NCBI GenBank assembly: GCA_036303105.1
Contig: JAXJBF010000063.1
Location: 11,576 to 75,575 of the forward strand
Source of the DNA: UMGS1590 sp036303105
Lineage (GTDB): Bacteria > Bacillota > Peptococcia > Peptococcales > Peptococcaceae
DNA: 64,000 nt
Direction of reading: 5' to 3'
A model generated the notes under the pieces. That model saw only the letters and a list, made by a program, of their open reading frames with translations, ran no database searches and was not told the origin of the DNA. The position numbers and the translations under genes are program-made. Below, one piece after another: positions 41,085 through 49,945 of this stretch. Numbering within the stretch: position 1 is the first letter of the stretch; each line of letters starts with the position of its first letter.

Positions 41085-41429
41085 ATGGATATCATTAAGC
41101 AAATTGAAGAAGCACAAATGAAGCAAGACGTTCCTGAATTTCGTCCTGGCGATACTGTTCGCATCGAAGTAAAGGTCGTCGAAGGGAACAGAGAACGTCT
41201 TCAGGCATATGAAGGTGTTGTTATTAAACGTGTCGGCAAAGGCTTGACCGAGACCTTCACTGTTCGTCGTACTGCTTACGGCGTTACTAGTGAAAGAATC
41301 TTCCCAATTCATTCCCCACGTGTTGCAAGCATTAAGGTTGTTCGCCAGGGGAAAGTACGTCGTGCAAAACTTTACTATATGCGCGATCGTTACGGTAAAG
41401 CTGCTCGTATCAAAGAAATCCATCGCTAA
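41085..41429 (+). CDS. rplS: 50S ribosomal protein L19
   Basis: A 114-residue L19: PEFRPGDTVRIEVKVVEGNRERLQ region at the N-terminus, FEG-like YEGVVIKRVGKGL, TFTVRR.AYGV and ERIFPIHSPRVASI, tail RRAKLYYMRDRYGKAAR. It sits at the 30S-50S interface. ATG 41085 follows GAAAGGAG. In most relatives rplS follows trmD; here it stands alone between a tRNA terminator and its own terminator, with a structured leader. Confidence 0.96.
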   Translation: MDIIKQIEEAQMKQDVPEFRPGDTVRIEVKVVEGNRERLQAYEGVVIKRVGKGLTETFTVRRTAYGVTSERIFPIHSPRVASIKVVRQGKVRRAKLYYMRDRYGKAARIKEIHR

Positions 41430-41431
41430 TG

Positions 41432-41466
41432 AAAAATCGGATGTGCTAAGTGTACATCCGATTTTT
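41432..41466 (+). terminator. Intrinsic terminator of rplS
   Basis: 13-bp stem AAAAATCGGATGT / ACATCCGATTTTT, loop 9, T-rich tail. Confidence 0.88.
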
Positions 41467-41601
41467 TATTATATAAAGAAGTTAGCTGATATTACTGATT
41501 CTAATAATAAGGTAAGGAAAAAGAAAGCGTTTATAATTCTCTTTTGATTTTACAAGCGAGTCTATAATTTTTGCAAAGAAACGAGAAAGGTGGCTGTCAT
41601 A

Positions 41602-42819
41602 ATGAGGACACGTATGAGTATAAGAAAAGGCGTGTATAAAATCATTCAGTATGGTTTGAAAATAGGTATGTCTTTATTACCCTGGCGGCAGCCACAACTA
41701 ATGCAGGGAAGCGGCATGATTAGACGTTTGCCAATGTGGGTTAGAAAAAAAGGTTACAAAAAAGTGTTGGTTGTGACGGACGAAAATTTGATGCGGTTGC
41801 ATTTATTGGATAGCATGTTGGCTGAGATGGATAATGCAAGGTTAGAGTATACGATTTATCATGATATTGCTGCCAATCCGACAGATGTCAATGTTGAAGA
41901 AGGTCTATCTTTGTATATAGCGGCTCAATGTGAGTGTATGATTGCTTTTGGCGGTGGTGCACCTATTGATTGCGCGAAAGCGATTGGTGCACGTGTTGCG
42001 CGCCCCAAAAAGTCAGTAAGAGACCTTCAAGGATTATTGAAAGTTTTAAAACCTATTCCGACAATTTTTGCCGTACCGACTACTGCCGGAACGGGATCGG
42101 AAACAACCATTGCAGCCGTTATAACTGAGGATGAAACGCATCATAAGGCGTCAATTAATGATTTTAATCTTGTGCCACGGTATGCTGTTTTAGATCCTGA
42201 ATTAACGGTTGGCCTGCCGCCACGAACAACTGCAACAACAGGAATGGACGCACTTTGCCATGCTGTTGAAGCGTACACCAATCATCTCTATAATAGCGAA
42301 CTGGAAAATGAGATGTGCCGGAAATCTGTTAAGCTCATATATGATAATTTGTACGCTGCGTATTTAGATGGTTCGAATATCATAGCTCGTAAAAATATGC
42401 AGGAAGCTGCCTTTTATGCTGGTCGCGCATTTACGCGAGGCTGCGTTGGATATGTGCATGCCATTGGACATACTTTAGGAGGAATTTACTTAGTTCCGCA
42501 TGGTTTAGCAATGTCAATCTTATTGCCACATGTTCTACGTGCATACGGTTCTGCTGTCTATGATCGTTTGGCAGAGTTAAGCAATGTGTGTGGTATGACA
42601 GATTCTATGGCCACTAATGCTGAAAAGGCAAATGCTTTTATCTGCTGGATTGAAAATATGAAAAAATTAATGGACATTCCTGAGTATCCTTCAATGATTC
42701 AAAGGGAAGATATTGACCAAATGGTGACATGGATTGATAGAGAAGCAAATCCTATATATCCGGTGCCAGTCATTTGGAGTAAATCGGAAATTAAGGAGTT
42801 CATCATTAGTTTGCTATAG
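41602..42819 (+). CDS. Iron-containing (type III) alcohol dehydrogenase
   Basis: A 405-residue NAD(P)-dependent Fe-ADH. The N-terminal Rossmann part carries VLVVTDEN and IAFGGGAPIDCAKAIG. PTTAGTGSETT and the iron-binding histidine region HAIGHTLGGIYLVPHGLAMSILLPHVL (only in pieces here) follow, with DALCHAVEAYTN before. The family reduces aldehydes or oxidises alcohols; the substrate is unknown. It has an unusual N-terminal extension of about 40 residues including a weakly hydrophobic stretch (KIIQYGLKIGMSLLPW). The start ATG 41602 lies 12 bases after AAAGGTGG. Confidence 0.9.
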   Translation: MRTRMSIRKGVYKIIQYGLKIGMSLLPWRQPQLMQGSGMIRRLPMWVRKKGYKKVLVVTDENLMRLHLLDSMLAEMDNARLEYTIYHDIAANPTDVNVEEGLSLYIAAQCECMIAFGGGAPIDCAKAIGARVARPKKSVRDLQGLLKVLKPIPTIFAVPTTAGTGSETTIAAVITEDETHHKASINDFNLVPRYAVLDPELTVGLPPRTTATTGMDALCHAVEAYTNHLYNSELENEMCRKSVKLIYDNLYAAYLDGSNIIARKNMQEAAFYAGRAFTRGCVGYVHAIGHTLGGIYLVPHGLAMSILLPHVLRAYGSAVYDRLAELSNVCGMTDSMATNAEKANAFICWIENMKKLMDIPEYPSMIQREDIDQMVTWIDREANPIYPVPVIWSKSEIKEFIISLL

Positions 42820-42877
42820 AAGAAGTTTTTAAATTATAATACGAGAATATGAGATAACATTTTATAGTACATTTCGG

Positions 42878-42915
42878 TCAACCAGATGAATGTTTACAAT
42901 CGTTCATCTGGTTGA
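42878..42915 (+). terminator. Hairpin after the alcohol dehydrogenase gene
   Basis: Perfect 13-bp stem TCAACCAGATGAA / TTCATCTGGTTGA, loop 12, followed by TTTGATT, a weak T-run. Confidence 0.6.
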
Positions 42916-42939
42916 TTTGATTATAACGTACGTACACTC

Positions 42940-42969
42940 TTGCATAAGGACTGGCATTTCCTTTATAAT
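42940..42969 (+). promoter_or_regulatory. Promoter of the ligA-gatCAB operon
   Basis: TTGCAT (42940-42945), 18 bases, TATAAT (42964-42969), about 48 bases before the ligA start. Confidence 0.6.
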
Positions 42970-43017
42970 TAAGAATAGTTTGTAGTCATTGATGATTGAA
43001 AGGTGGTGAAGGTACGG

Positions 43018-45015
43018 ATGACTGAGGCAGAAAAAAGACAATATAATGATTTAATGGATATAATTCGCAGGCATGAATATCTTTATTATGTTTTGGACAA
43101 TCCTGAAATTAGTGATGCAGCATATGATGAGTATTATCGTGCTTTACAAGCATTTGAACGTCAGCATCCAGGTGAAATTGACAAAGACTCACCGACTCAA
43201 CGTGTTGGTGGAGCAGTAAAAGATGGATTCCGTTCTTATCATCATCCTATTCCTCTTCAAAGCCTGGCGAATGCTTTTTCTTTAGAGGATTTGCAAGCTT
43301 TTGATCAAAGTTTACGAAAAGAGATTCCAGCCAGTCGCATTCGTTACTCTGTAGAGTTTAAAATTGATGGGCTCTCAATTGCACTGTATTATCATGATGG
43401 GAAGTTGCAAACAGCGGCAACACGAGGCGATGGTAACGATGGTGAAGATGTAACCAGTAATGTGCGCACGATTCGAAGCATTCCTTTGAGCATTGAATAC
43501 GCAGGAGATGTTTCTGTACGTGGCGAGATTTATATGCCTAAAAAGGCTTTTGAACATCTGAATGCTGAGCGTGATGCGTTGGGCGAGCCTTTGTTTGCCA
43601 ATCCTCGAAATGCTGCGGCTGGTTCTTTACGGCAGCTTGATCCTCAAATCACGGCAAAGCGAAGCCTTGATGGTATTTTTTATACCGTAATGAATGACGA
43701 ATCTTGTGGCCTGGATTCGCAAGATTCAGCTATTGATTTTATACGGTCACTTCATTTGCCACCAATTAAGAACATGATTTGCACTTCAATCGAGGAAGCG
43801 TATGAATACTGTATGATATGGAGAGACAAACGGCAAGAGTTACCTTATGAAATTGATGGAATGGTTATTAAGCTCACAGATCTTGCTTTGCAAAAGCAAT
43901 TGGGAATGCGCGCAAAATCTCCTCGGTGGGCAATTGCCTTTAAGTTTCCTCCAGAGCAAAAAACGACAAAACTTTATGATATCACGTTACAAATTGGGCG
44001 CACGGGCGTTGCAACACCTGTAGGGGAATTAGAGCCAGTTCTTGTTGCGGGATCAACCATTCGTCGTGCAACTTTGCATAATCGTGCTTTTATTGAAGAG
44101 AAAGACATTCGTATTGGGGACATGGTGGTTGTTCAGAAAGCTGGAGATGTTATTCCGGAAATTGATCATGTTGTGACGGAAAAACGCTCTCAAGATTCAA
44201 AACCATATGTTTTTCCTATGGTATGTCCAGAATGTGGTAGTGACCTTGTGCAAGTTGAAGGAGAAGCTGCAATTCGATGTATGAATGCGCTGGCATGTCC
44301 GTCGCAGGTTCGTGCAAAAATTGTTCATTTTGCTAGCAAGGATGCTATGGATATAGTTGGGCTTGGGCCAGAGATTGTAAATCAGCTTTATTCGACAGGA
44401 CTGGTAAAAGAGTTACCGGATCTTTATCGATTAAATATGGAGGCATTGCTAACATTAGAACGATTCGCGGATGCCAAGGCAATGAATTTATTAAATGCTA
44501 TTGAAGCTTCTAAATCTGCAGACTTTTACCGCTTTTTGTATGGCTTAGGAATACCATTGGTTGGTTTAGAGACCAGCAAAATTTTAGCCCGTCATTTTTC
44601 GAATATGGATACGCTTATGGCTGCTGATGTTGTTGCTTTACAGGAAATTGATCAAATTGGTGCATTGATTGCACGAGAAATTGTGGGCTTTTTTTCTAAT
44701 GTGCGTAATAAAGAGCAGATTAAGGTGTTGTCAGAGCTTGGAATTAATATGATGAGCAGTGTTGAAGAGATAGAGTCTCCTCAAACCGTTATGGGTAAAA
44801 CATTTGTATTAACAGGCACGTTACCAACATATTCAAGAGATGAGGCAAAGACCATGATTGAAGAACATGGCGGAAAAGTGACAGGAAGTGTTAGCAAAAA
44901 AACCAGCTATGTCGTTGCTGGTGATAAACCAGGAGCAAAATACGAAAAAGCTGTTAATTTGAATATACCAGTTATTACAGAAGAAGCTTTGTTGGCTTTA
45001 TTGAAAGGAGAATAG
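43018..45015 (+). CDS. ligA: NAD+-dependent DNA ligase LigA
   Basis: A 665-residue ligase: Ia domain with YYVLDNPEISDAAYDEYY, adenylation site KIDG (K115 in EFKIDGLSIALYY), OB-fold, the four-cysteine zinc finger (CPECG near residue 403, then C..C in MNALACPSQ), HhH domain and a C-terminal BRCT domain (~590-665; GKTFVLTGTLPTYSRDEA). It seals Okazaki fragments and repair nicks. ATG 43018 gives the normal start; a GTG run at 43003/43006 immediately after AAAGG is less likely. gatC follows after 1 base. Confidence 0.96.
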   Translation: MTEAEKRQYNDLMDIIRRHEYLYYVLDNPEISDAAYDEYYRALQAFERQHPGEIDKDSPTQRVGGAVKDGFRSYHHPIPLQSLANAFSLEDLQAFDQSLRKEIPASRIRYSVEFKIDGLSIALYYHDGKLQTAATRGDGNDGEDVTSNVRTIRSIPLSIEYAGDVSVRGEIYMPKKAFEHLNAERDALGEPLFANPRNAAAGSLRQLDPQITAKRSLDGIFYTVMNDESCGLDSQDSAIDFIRSLHLPPIKNMICTSIEEAYEYCMIWRDKRQELPYEIDGMVIKLTDLALQKQLGMRAKSPRWAIAFKFPPEQKTTKLYDITLQIGRTGVATPVGELEPVLVAGSTIRRATLHNRAFIEEKDIRIGDMVVVQKAGDVIPEIDHVVTEKRSQDSKPYVFPMVCPECGSDLVQVEGEAAIRCMNALACPSQVRAKIVHFASKDAMDIVGLGPEIVNQLYSTGLVKELPDLYRLNMEALLTLERFADAKAMNLLNAIEASKSADFYRFLYGLGIPLVGLETSKILARHFSNMDTLMAADVVALQEIDQIGALIAREIVGFFSNVRNKEQIKVLSELGINMMSSVEEIESPQTVMGKTFVLTGTLPTYSRDEAKTMIEEHGGKVTGSVSKKTSYVVAGDKPGAKYEKAVNLNIPVITEEALLALLKGE

Positions 45016-45016
45016 T

Positions 45017-45298
45017 ATGCTTACTAAAGAAGCTGTTGAGCGGGTTGCTCACTTGAGCCGCTTAGAATTTACGGAAGAAGAAATGGAAAAACAATATGAA
45101 CAGCTTGGATCTATTATTGATATGATGGACAGTCTTAGTGAAATTGACACCACAGATGTAACACCGCTTAATCATGTAATGGATTTACAAAATGTTTTCC
45201 GCGAGGATATTGTTCATGAAAGCATGGGCGTTGAAAAAGTTCTTTCAAATGCGCCAAGTGAAAACGAAAATATGTTTCAGGTTCCAAAAATCGTTTAA
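45017..45298 (+). CDS. gatC: Asp-tRNA(Asn)/Glu-tRNA(Gln) amidotransferase subunit C
   Basis: A 93-residue GatC: VERVAHLSRLEFTEEEME, a short helix pair and the tail FREDIVHESMGVEKVLSNAP followed by FQVPKIV. It stabilises the GatA-GatB complex. ATG 45017 has AAAGGAG upstream, within the end of ligA. Confidence 0.94.
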   Translation: MLTKEAVERVAHLSRLEFTEEEMEKQYEQLGSIIDMMDSLSEIDTTDVTPLNHVMDLQNVFREDIVHESMGVEKVLSNAPSENENMFQVPKIV

Positions 45299-45312
45299 AG
45301 GAGTGAATCACT

Positions 45313-46749
45313 TTGTCGGAAAATTTGATGACCATTCATGATTGGCATGATCGTCTTGTTAATCGAGAAATTACTGCACGTGCTCTTACCGAAGCGTATT
45401 TGGCTAAGATTGAGAACAATGCAGATATCAATGCATACATTACGTTGAATAAAGAGGCAGCACTTGCTCAGGCTGATGCTGTTGACGAAAAAATTAATCG
45501 TGGTGAATCTATTGGAATGCTTGAAGGGATTCCTGTTGCTGTCAAAGATAATATTTGTACAGAAGGGCTGCGTACCACTTGTGCCTCTCATATGTTAGAA
45601 AATTTTGTGCCTCAGTATAATGCAGCAGTTGTAGAAAAATTGGCCGCTGCAGGTGCAGTCATTGTGGGTAAAACCAATATGGATGAATTCGCTATGGGTT
45701 CTACAACAGAAACTTCTTTCTTTGGGCCAACTAAGAATCCGGTGAATACTGCATGCGTTCCTGGCGGATCAAGCGGCGGTTCTGCTGCAGCTGTGGCTGA
45801 TGGTGAGGCGGTGTATGCCTTGGGAAGTGATACAGGCGGATCGATTCGTCAGCCAGCAGCTTTTTGCGGCATCGTTGGTTTAAAACCAACTTATGGCTCA
45901 GTATCGCGTTATGGATTGATTGCTTTTGCTTCATCTTTAGACCAAATTGGACCTTTGGTAAATGATGTGCAAGATGCTGGTCTTGTTATGAATGTTATTG
46001 CAGGGTATGATCACCGCGATGCAACATCAGCAAATGTTGTGCATGAAGATTTTACACGCTTTATTGGAAAGGATATTAAGGGTGTGAAAATTGGTGTGCC
46101 TGTTGAATACATGGGAGATGGTGTCGCTTCGGCAATAAAAGCACAAATACTTAAAGTTCGTTCATATCTTGAGAAACAAGGGGCAATAGTTGAAGAATGC
46201 TCATTACCTACGACGAATTATGCAATTCCCGCATATTATTTGATTGCGCCAGCAGAAGCAAGTTCAAATTTGGCACGGTACGACGGTGTACGCTATGGTT
46301 TGCGTGAACAGGCTGATGATATGATATCTATGTTTAAAAAGACCCGTAAAGAAGGTTTTGGCGATGAAGTAAAACGCCGCATCATGCTCGGTACCTATGC
46401 GTTAAGTGCTGGGTATTATGATGCATACTATCTTAAAGCGTTAAAAGTACGTCATCTCATTCAAGACGATTTTAAGCGTGCGTTTGAAGAATATGATTGC
46501 TTGCTTACGCCAGCTTCGGTTGTTACGGCGCCAAAGATTGGTGTGGAGTATGATGCAGTAACAACTTATAAACAAGATATTTGCACTGTTACCTCTAACC
46601 TGGCTGGTCTTCCTGCTATTTCGGTGCCATATGGTAAAGATGAAAATGATATGCCAATTGGCATTCAATTCATTGGAAAACCATTTGATGAAGCCTTTTT
46701 GTTACAGGTGGCTTACACAGTGGAACAAGGGGCAAAGGAGGCTGAATAA
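45313..46749 (+). CDS. gatA: Asp-tRNA(Asn)/Glu-tRNA(Gln) amidotransferase subunit A
   Basis: A 478-residue amidase-signature enzyme that releases ammonia from glutamine for GatB. The catalytic triad is visible: Lys in IPVAVKDNIC, cis-Ser in PGGSSGGSAAAV and Ser in GSDTGGSIRQPA. The start is TTG 45313, 10 bases after AAAGGAG. It overlaps gatB by one base. Confidence 0.95.
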   Translation: MSENLMTIHDWHDRLVNREITARALTEAYLAKIENNADINAYITLNKEAALAQADAVDEKINRGESIGMLEGIPVAVKDNICTEGLRTTCASHMLENFVPQYNAAVVEKLAAAGAVIVGKTNMDEFAMGSTTETSFFGPTKNPVNTACVPGGSSGGSAAAVADGEAVYALGSDTGGSIRQPAAFCGIVGLKPTYGSVSRYGLIAFASSLDQIGPLVNDVQDAGLVMNVIAGYDHRDATSANVVHEDFTRFIGKDIKGVKIGVPVEYMGDGVASAIKAQILKVRSYLEKQGAIVEECSLPTTNYAIPAYYLIAPAEASSNLARYDGVRYGLREQADDMISMFKKTRKEGFGDEVKRRIMLGTYALSAGYYDAYYLKALKVRHLIQDDFKRAFEEYDCLLTPASVVTAPKIGVEYDAVTTYKQDICTVTSNLAGLPAISVPYGKDENDMPIGIQFIGKPFDEAFLLQVAYTVEQGAKEAE

Positions 46750-48191
46750 TGAGATATGAACCAGTCATTGGGCTTGAAGTCCATGTTGAACTAAAAACGG
46801 ATACAAAAATATTCTGCAATTGCTCTACCGCTTTCGGCGGTGCGCCAAATACGCATGTTTGCCCAGTATGCTTAGGACTTCCAGGTACTCTGCCAGTATT
46901 GAATAAGAAAGTATTAGAATATGCCGTAAAAGCAGGGTTGGCAACCAATTGTACCATTGCGAAATTTAGCAAATTTGACCGTAAGAACTATTTTTATCCC
47001 GATCTTACTAAAGCTTACCAAATCTCTCAGTATGATTTGCCGATCGCTGAACATGGCTATATTGAAATTACCGTAAATGGCGAAGATAAGAAAATTGGTT
47101 TGACGCGTATTCACATGGAAGAAGACGCAGGCAAATTGGTTCATCAAGGAGCAACGATCACAACATCAAACTCATCTTTGGCAGATTATAACCGTGCAGG
47201 TGTACCATTAATTGAAATTGTTAGCGAACCGGATATGCGCAGTGCAGCAGATGCCCGTGCTTACCTGGAAGAGTTGCGTGCGATTATCGTTTACACGGGT
47301 GTTTCGGATGCAAAGATGGAAGAAGGTTCTTTGCGTTGTGACGTTAATATTTCTTTGCGTCCTGTTGGCGAAGAAAAATTCGGAACGCGTGCCGAGATTA
47401 AAAACTTGAATTCTTTCCGCGCTGTTGAACGAGCCATTGAATATGAAATTGAACGTCAGACTGAATTGCTTGAAGATGGAGAAAAAGTCAAGCTTGAGAC
47501 GCGTACTTGGGATGATGCACAAGGCATGACCTTCTCCCTTCGCAGTAAAGAAGAAGCCGATGAGTATCGTTATTTTCCGGAACCAGATCTTCCTCCAATT
47601 GTTTTAACAGATGAGTGGATTCAGGGGATGAAGGACTCTTTGCCTGAACTGCCTCGTGCACGTCGTGAGCGACTGATTGCAGATGGCATTGGTGAAAAAG
47701 AAGCTGCAATCATTACACAAGAAATGGAATTGGCTGATTTTTACGATGCAGCTAAGATGCAATTTGATGAGCCACAGATGATTGTCAATTGGCTGATTGG
47801 TGATGTGATGGCGAAGCTTAATGCTAGTGGCAAATCGTTAAAAGAGAGTGGATTTACGCCGGAACGTCTCACAGGTCTTTTGAAATTAGTCAAAAGCGGA
47901 GACATTAGCAATAAGATTGCTAAAGATGTATTTATGAAGGCCTTTGATGAAGATAGAGATCCTGTTGCAATTGTTAAGGAAGAGGGATTACAGCAAATTT
48001 CCGATACTGATTCGCTTGCTCCAATGATTCAGGAAATCATTGATAATAATCCTAAATCTGTTGCTGACTATAAAGCTGGCAAAAAGAAGGCGTTGGGTTT
48101 CTTTGTCGGTCAAGTAATGAAAGCGACAAAGGGACAGGCAAATCCTGGTGTGGTTAATAAGATGATAATTGATCTCTTGGAGAAAATGTAA
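46749..48191 (+). CDS. gatB: Asp-tRNA(Asn)/Glu-tRNA(Gln) amidotransferase subunit B
   Basis: A 480-residue GatB: kinase/amidation domain with VIGLEVHVELKT, zinc cysteines in FCNCSTAFGG and CPVCLGLPG, IHMEEDAGK, YNRAGVPLIEIVSEPDM and RCDVNISLRP, then the helical tRNA-binding YqeY-like tail (~ residue 330 on). Presence of GatCAB implies that Gln-tRNA and/or Asn-tRNA is made by transamidation in this organism. One-base overlaps link it to gatA and deoC. Confidence 0.95.
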   Translation: MRYEPVIGLEVHVELKTDTKIFCNCSTAFGGAPNTHVCPVCLGLPGTLPVLNKKVLEYAVKAGLATNCTIAKFSKFDRKNYFYPDLTKAYQISQYDLPIAEHGYIEITVNGEDKKIGLTRIHMEEDAGKLVHQGATITTSNSSLADYNRAGVPLIEIVSEPDMRSAADARAYLEELRAIIVYTGVSDAKMEEGSLRCDVNISLRPVGEEKFGTRAEIKNLNSFRAVERAIEYEIERQTELLEDGEKVKLETRTWDDAQGMTFSLRSKEEADEYRYFPEPDLPPIVLTDEWIQGMKDSLPELPRARRERLIADGIGEKEAAIITQEMELADFYDAAKMQFDEPQMIVNWLIGDVMAKLNASGKSLKESGFTPERLTGLLKLVKSGDISNKIAKDVFMKAFDEDRDPVAIVKEEGLQQISDTDSLAPMIQEIIDNNPKSVADYKAGKKKALGFFVGQVMKATKGQANPGVVNKMIIDLLEKM

Positions 48192-48850
48192 TGGATATGC
48201 ACCACATTATTTCCGCAATTGATCATACAAATCTTGATCCGACTACAACGGAAAAAGAAATTCTGACTTTTGCTGAAGCTGCACAAGGAACAGGCATTGC
48301 GTCGCTTTGTGTGCAGCCATGTTATGTAGAAACCTTAGTTAAGCATTTTCCGGGTGGTATTCCTATTTGTACTGTGATTGGTTTCCCAAATGGGTATGAG
48401 TCTGCAGAAATAAAAGCTGCTTCTGTAGCGTATGCGTTTTCTCATGGTGCAAAAGAAGTGGATATGGTTGTTCCTATTGGTCGTATTAAAGCAGGTGAAT
48501 TTGGTCATGTTTACCATGATGTTCAAATGGCTTTGCGTGAAAAACCAAGGGAAGGTATCTTTAAACTGATTCTTGAAACTGGAGCGTTAACTGAGGATGA
48601 AATTGTTCATAGCATTCAGGTGTTAAATGATTTGCCAATTAATTTTTACAAAACAAGCACAGGTTTTAAATATCCGGGAGCTTCGGAGGAAGCTGCAAAA
48701 ATTATAATGAAATATAAACGTCCCGATATTCAGCTTAAAGTTTCTGGTGGAATTCGTACCATTGAGGACGCAGAGAAGTATTTATCTATTGGAGCATCGC
48801 GTATAGGTGCAAGCAAATTGCTTGAAGCTTGTTTAAAAAATAAGCAATAA
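48191..48850 (+). CDS. deoC: Deoxyribose-phosphate aldolase
   Basis: A 219-residue class I aldolase. IDHTNLDPTTTEKEI at the N-terminus and the Schiff-base lysine in NFYKTSTGF are clear, with a second conserved lysine in LKVSGGIRT. It cleaves 2-deoxyribose 5-phosphate to acetaldehyde and glyceraldehyde 3-phosphate. It overlaps gatB by one base, so it belongs to the ligA-gatCAB operon. The acetaldehyde it forms is a possible substrate for the Fe-ADH at 41602 or for the AOR (inference). Confidence 0.95.
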   Translation: MDMHHIISAIDHTNLDPTTTEKEILTFAEAAQGTGIASLCVQPCYVETLVKHFPGGIPICTVIGFPNGYESAEIKAASVAYAFSHGAKEVDMVVPIGRIKAGEFGHVYHDVQMALREKPREGIFKLILETGALTEDEIVHSIQVLNDLPINFYKTSTGFKYPGASEEAAKIIMKYKRPDIQLKVSGGIRTIEDAEKYLSIGASRIGASKLLEACLKNKQ

Positions 48851-48860
48851 GGAGATAGAG

Positions 48861-49082
48861 ATGGCAGACATCAAATATGAAATTACAGAACACATTGCTG
48901 TTCTCTCGACTAGCAGTCGTGGTTGGAATAAAGAACTTAATCTTGTTAGTTGGAATGATCGCCCAGCGAAATATGATCTTAGAGAATGGGCTCCTGATCA
49001 TAGCCGAATGGGAAAAGGTGTTACGTTAAGTGCAGAAGAAGTTTCAACATTGAAGGACATCTTAAACGAACTCGCTTTATAA
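48861..49082 (+). CDS. YdbC/PC4-like single-stranded nucleic-acid binding protein
   Basis: A 73-residue protein of the YdbC/PC4 family: strands with IAVLSTSSRGWNKELNLVSW (in pieces), WNDRPAKYDLREWAPDHSRMGKG and a C-terminal helix starting LSAEEVSTLKDIL. The PC4 fold binds single-stranded DNA. ATG 48861 follows AAGGAGATAG. It ends the ligA operon, before a strong terminator. Confidence 0.88.
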   Translation: MADIKYEITEHIAVLSTSSRGWNKELNLVSWNDRPAKYDLREWAPDHSRMGKGVTLSAEEVSTLKDILNELAL

Positions 49083-49083
49083 G

Positions 49084-49126
49084 AAAACGTTCATGGTATA
49101 CAGTTTCTGTATACCATGAACGTTTT
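49084..49126. terminator. Strong intrinsic terminator
   Basis: Perfect 20-bp stem (arms 49084-49103 and 49107-49126) with a TTT loop and a T-run. It ends the ligA-gatCAB-deoC-ydbC operon. Confidence 0.9.
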
Positions 49127-49175
49127 TTAGTGTAATATAAAAGTGGATTAAGTAGCGAAAAAGGGGTGAATAGAA

Positions 49176-49856
49176 TTGAGTGATTCGATTATTGTTTCAT
49201 TTCCATTAAAGGGTGAATGGCATGTCCCTCATACACCAGGTACTAAAATCCCAAGTCACGGCACTGATAGATTTGGTACAAGATATGCTTATGATTTTAT
49301 TCAAGTAGATTGGAGTAAAAAAGGACTTCCTGCATATAGAAAGGGGTTCTTGCGTTATCTTTTGTTTGGTATGCCCCTAACAGACTATTATTGTTGGGGG
49401 CAACCTGTTTATGCTCCTTTTGATGGTGTTGTTGTTGAGGCGCGAGATGGGTATCTAGAACGCTCAAGGACACATATTGTTATAGATTTCTATTACGCGT
49501 GGAAAAATAATTCCTTTTTTAATCTTCAAAGTCGAAACGTTCAAGAGATTGCAGGAAATTTTATCATCATTCGATCGATGGATAATGCTTATGCGGCATT
49601 GGTTCATTTACAAACAGGTTCAATAAGAGTGTCTGTTGGACAAAAAATTAATAAAGGTGAACATATTGGGAATGTGGGACATTCAGGAAATTCATTTGCG
49701 CCACACTTGCATTTTCAACTAATGGATAGTGCAGACATTTCGAAAGCAAATGGTTTGCTATGTTCTTTTGAAGAATATGAACTTTTTCAAAATGGAGAAT
49801 GGATCAAAAAGAGAAACAGCATACCAACTAGTAAAGATCGCATCAGATTTATATAG
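49176..49856 (+). CDS. M23-family metallopeptidase-like protein without signal peptide
   Basis: A 226-residue protein with a LytM/M23 core: SHGTDRFGTRYAYDFI (zinc His and Asp), WGQPVYAPFDGVVVEA, GNFIIIRSM, LQTGSIRVSVGQKINKGEHIG in pieces, GHSGNSFAPHLHFQL (HxH). All zinc ligands appear intact. It has no hydrophobic N-terminus: the TTG at 49176 with AAGGGGTGAA is followed directly by SDSIIVSFPLKGEWH. M23 enzymes usually cut peptidoglycan cross-bridges outside the cell, so a cytosolic or non-classically exported enzyme is odd. It is monocistronic. Confidence 0.85.
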   Translation: MSDSIIVSFPLKGEWHVPHTPGTKIPSHGTDRFGTRYAYDFIQVDWSKKGLPAYRKGFLRYLLFGMPLTDYYCWGQPVYAPFDGVVVEARDGYLERSRTHIVIDFYYAWKNNSFFNLQSRNVQEIAGNFIIIRSMDNAYAALVHLQTGSIRVSVGQKINKGEHIGNVGHSGNSFAPHLHFQLMDSADISKANGLLCSFEEYELFQNGEWIKKRNSIPTSKDRIRFI

Positions 49857-49880
49857 CGTCTGCATATGTTTTGATACTAT

Positions 49881-49918
49881 AAATTTAGCCAATGACACAT
49901 GTGTCATTGGCTAAATTT
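49881..49918. terminator. Palindromic bidirectional terminator
   Basis: 18-base arms (AAATTTAGCCAATGACAC and its complement) around AT. It lies between the convergent M23 gene and ABC operon. The T-runs are short. Confidence 0.7.
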
Positions 49919-49945
49919 ATGATGAAAGAAATGAATAGCGTTTAG

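Noticed and set aside
41590..42819. Possible signal anchor at the N-terminus of the iron alcohol dehydrogenase
   Set aside because: The stretch KIIQYGLKIGMSLLPW is only weakly hydrophobic and short. The enzyme family is cytosolic, so it is treated as an N-terminal extension.
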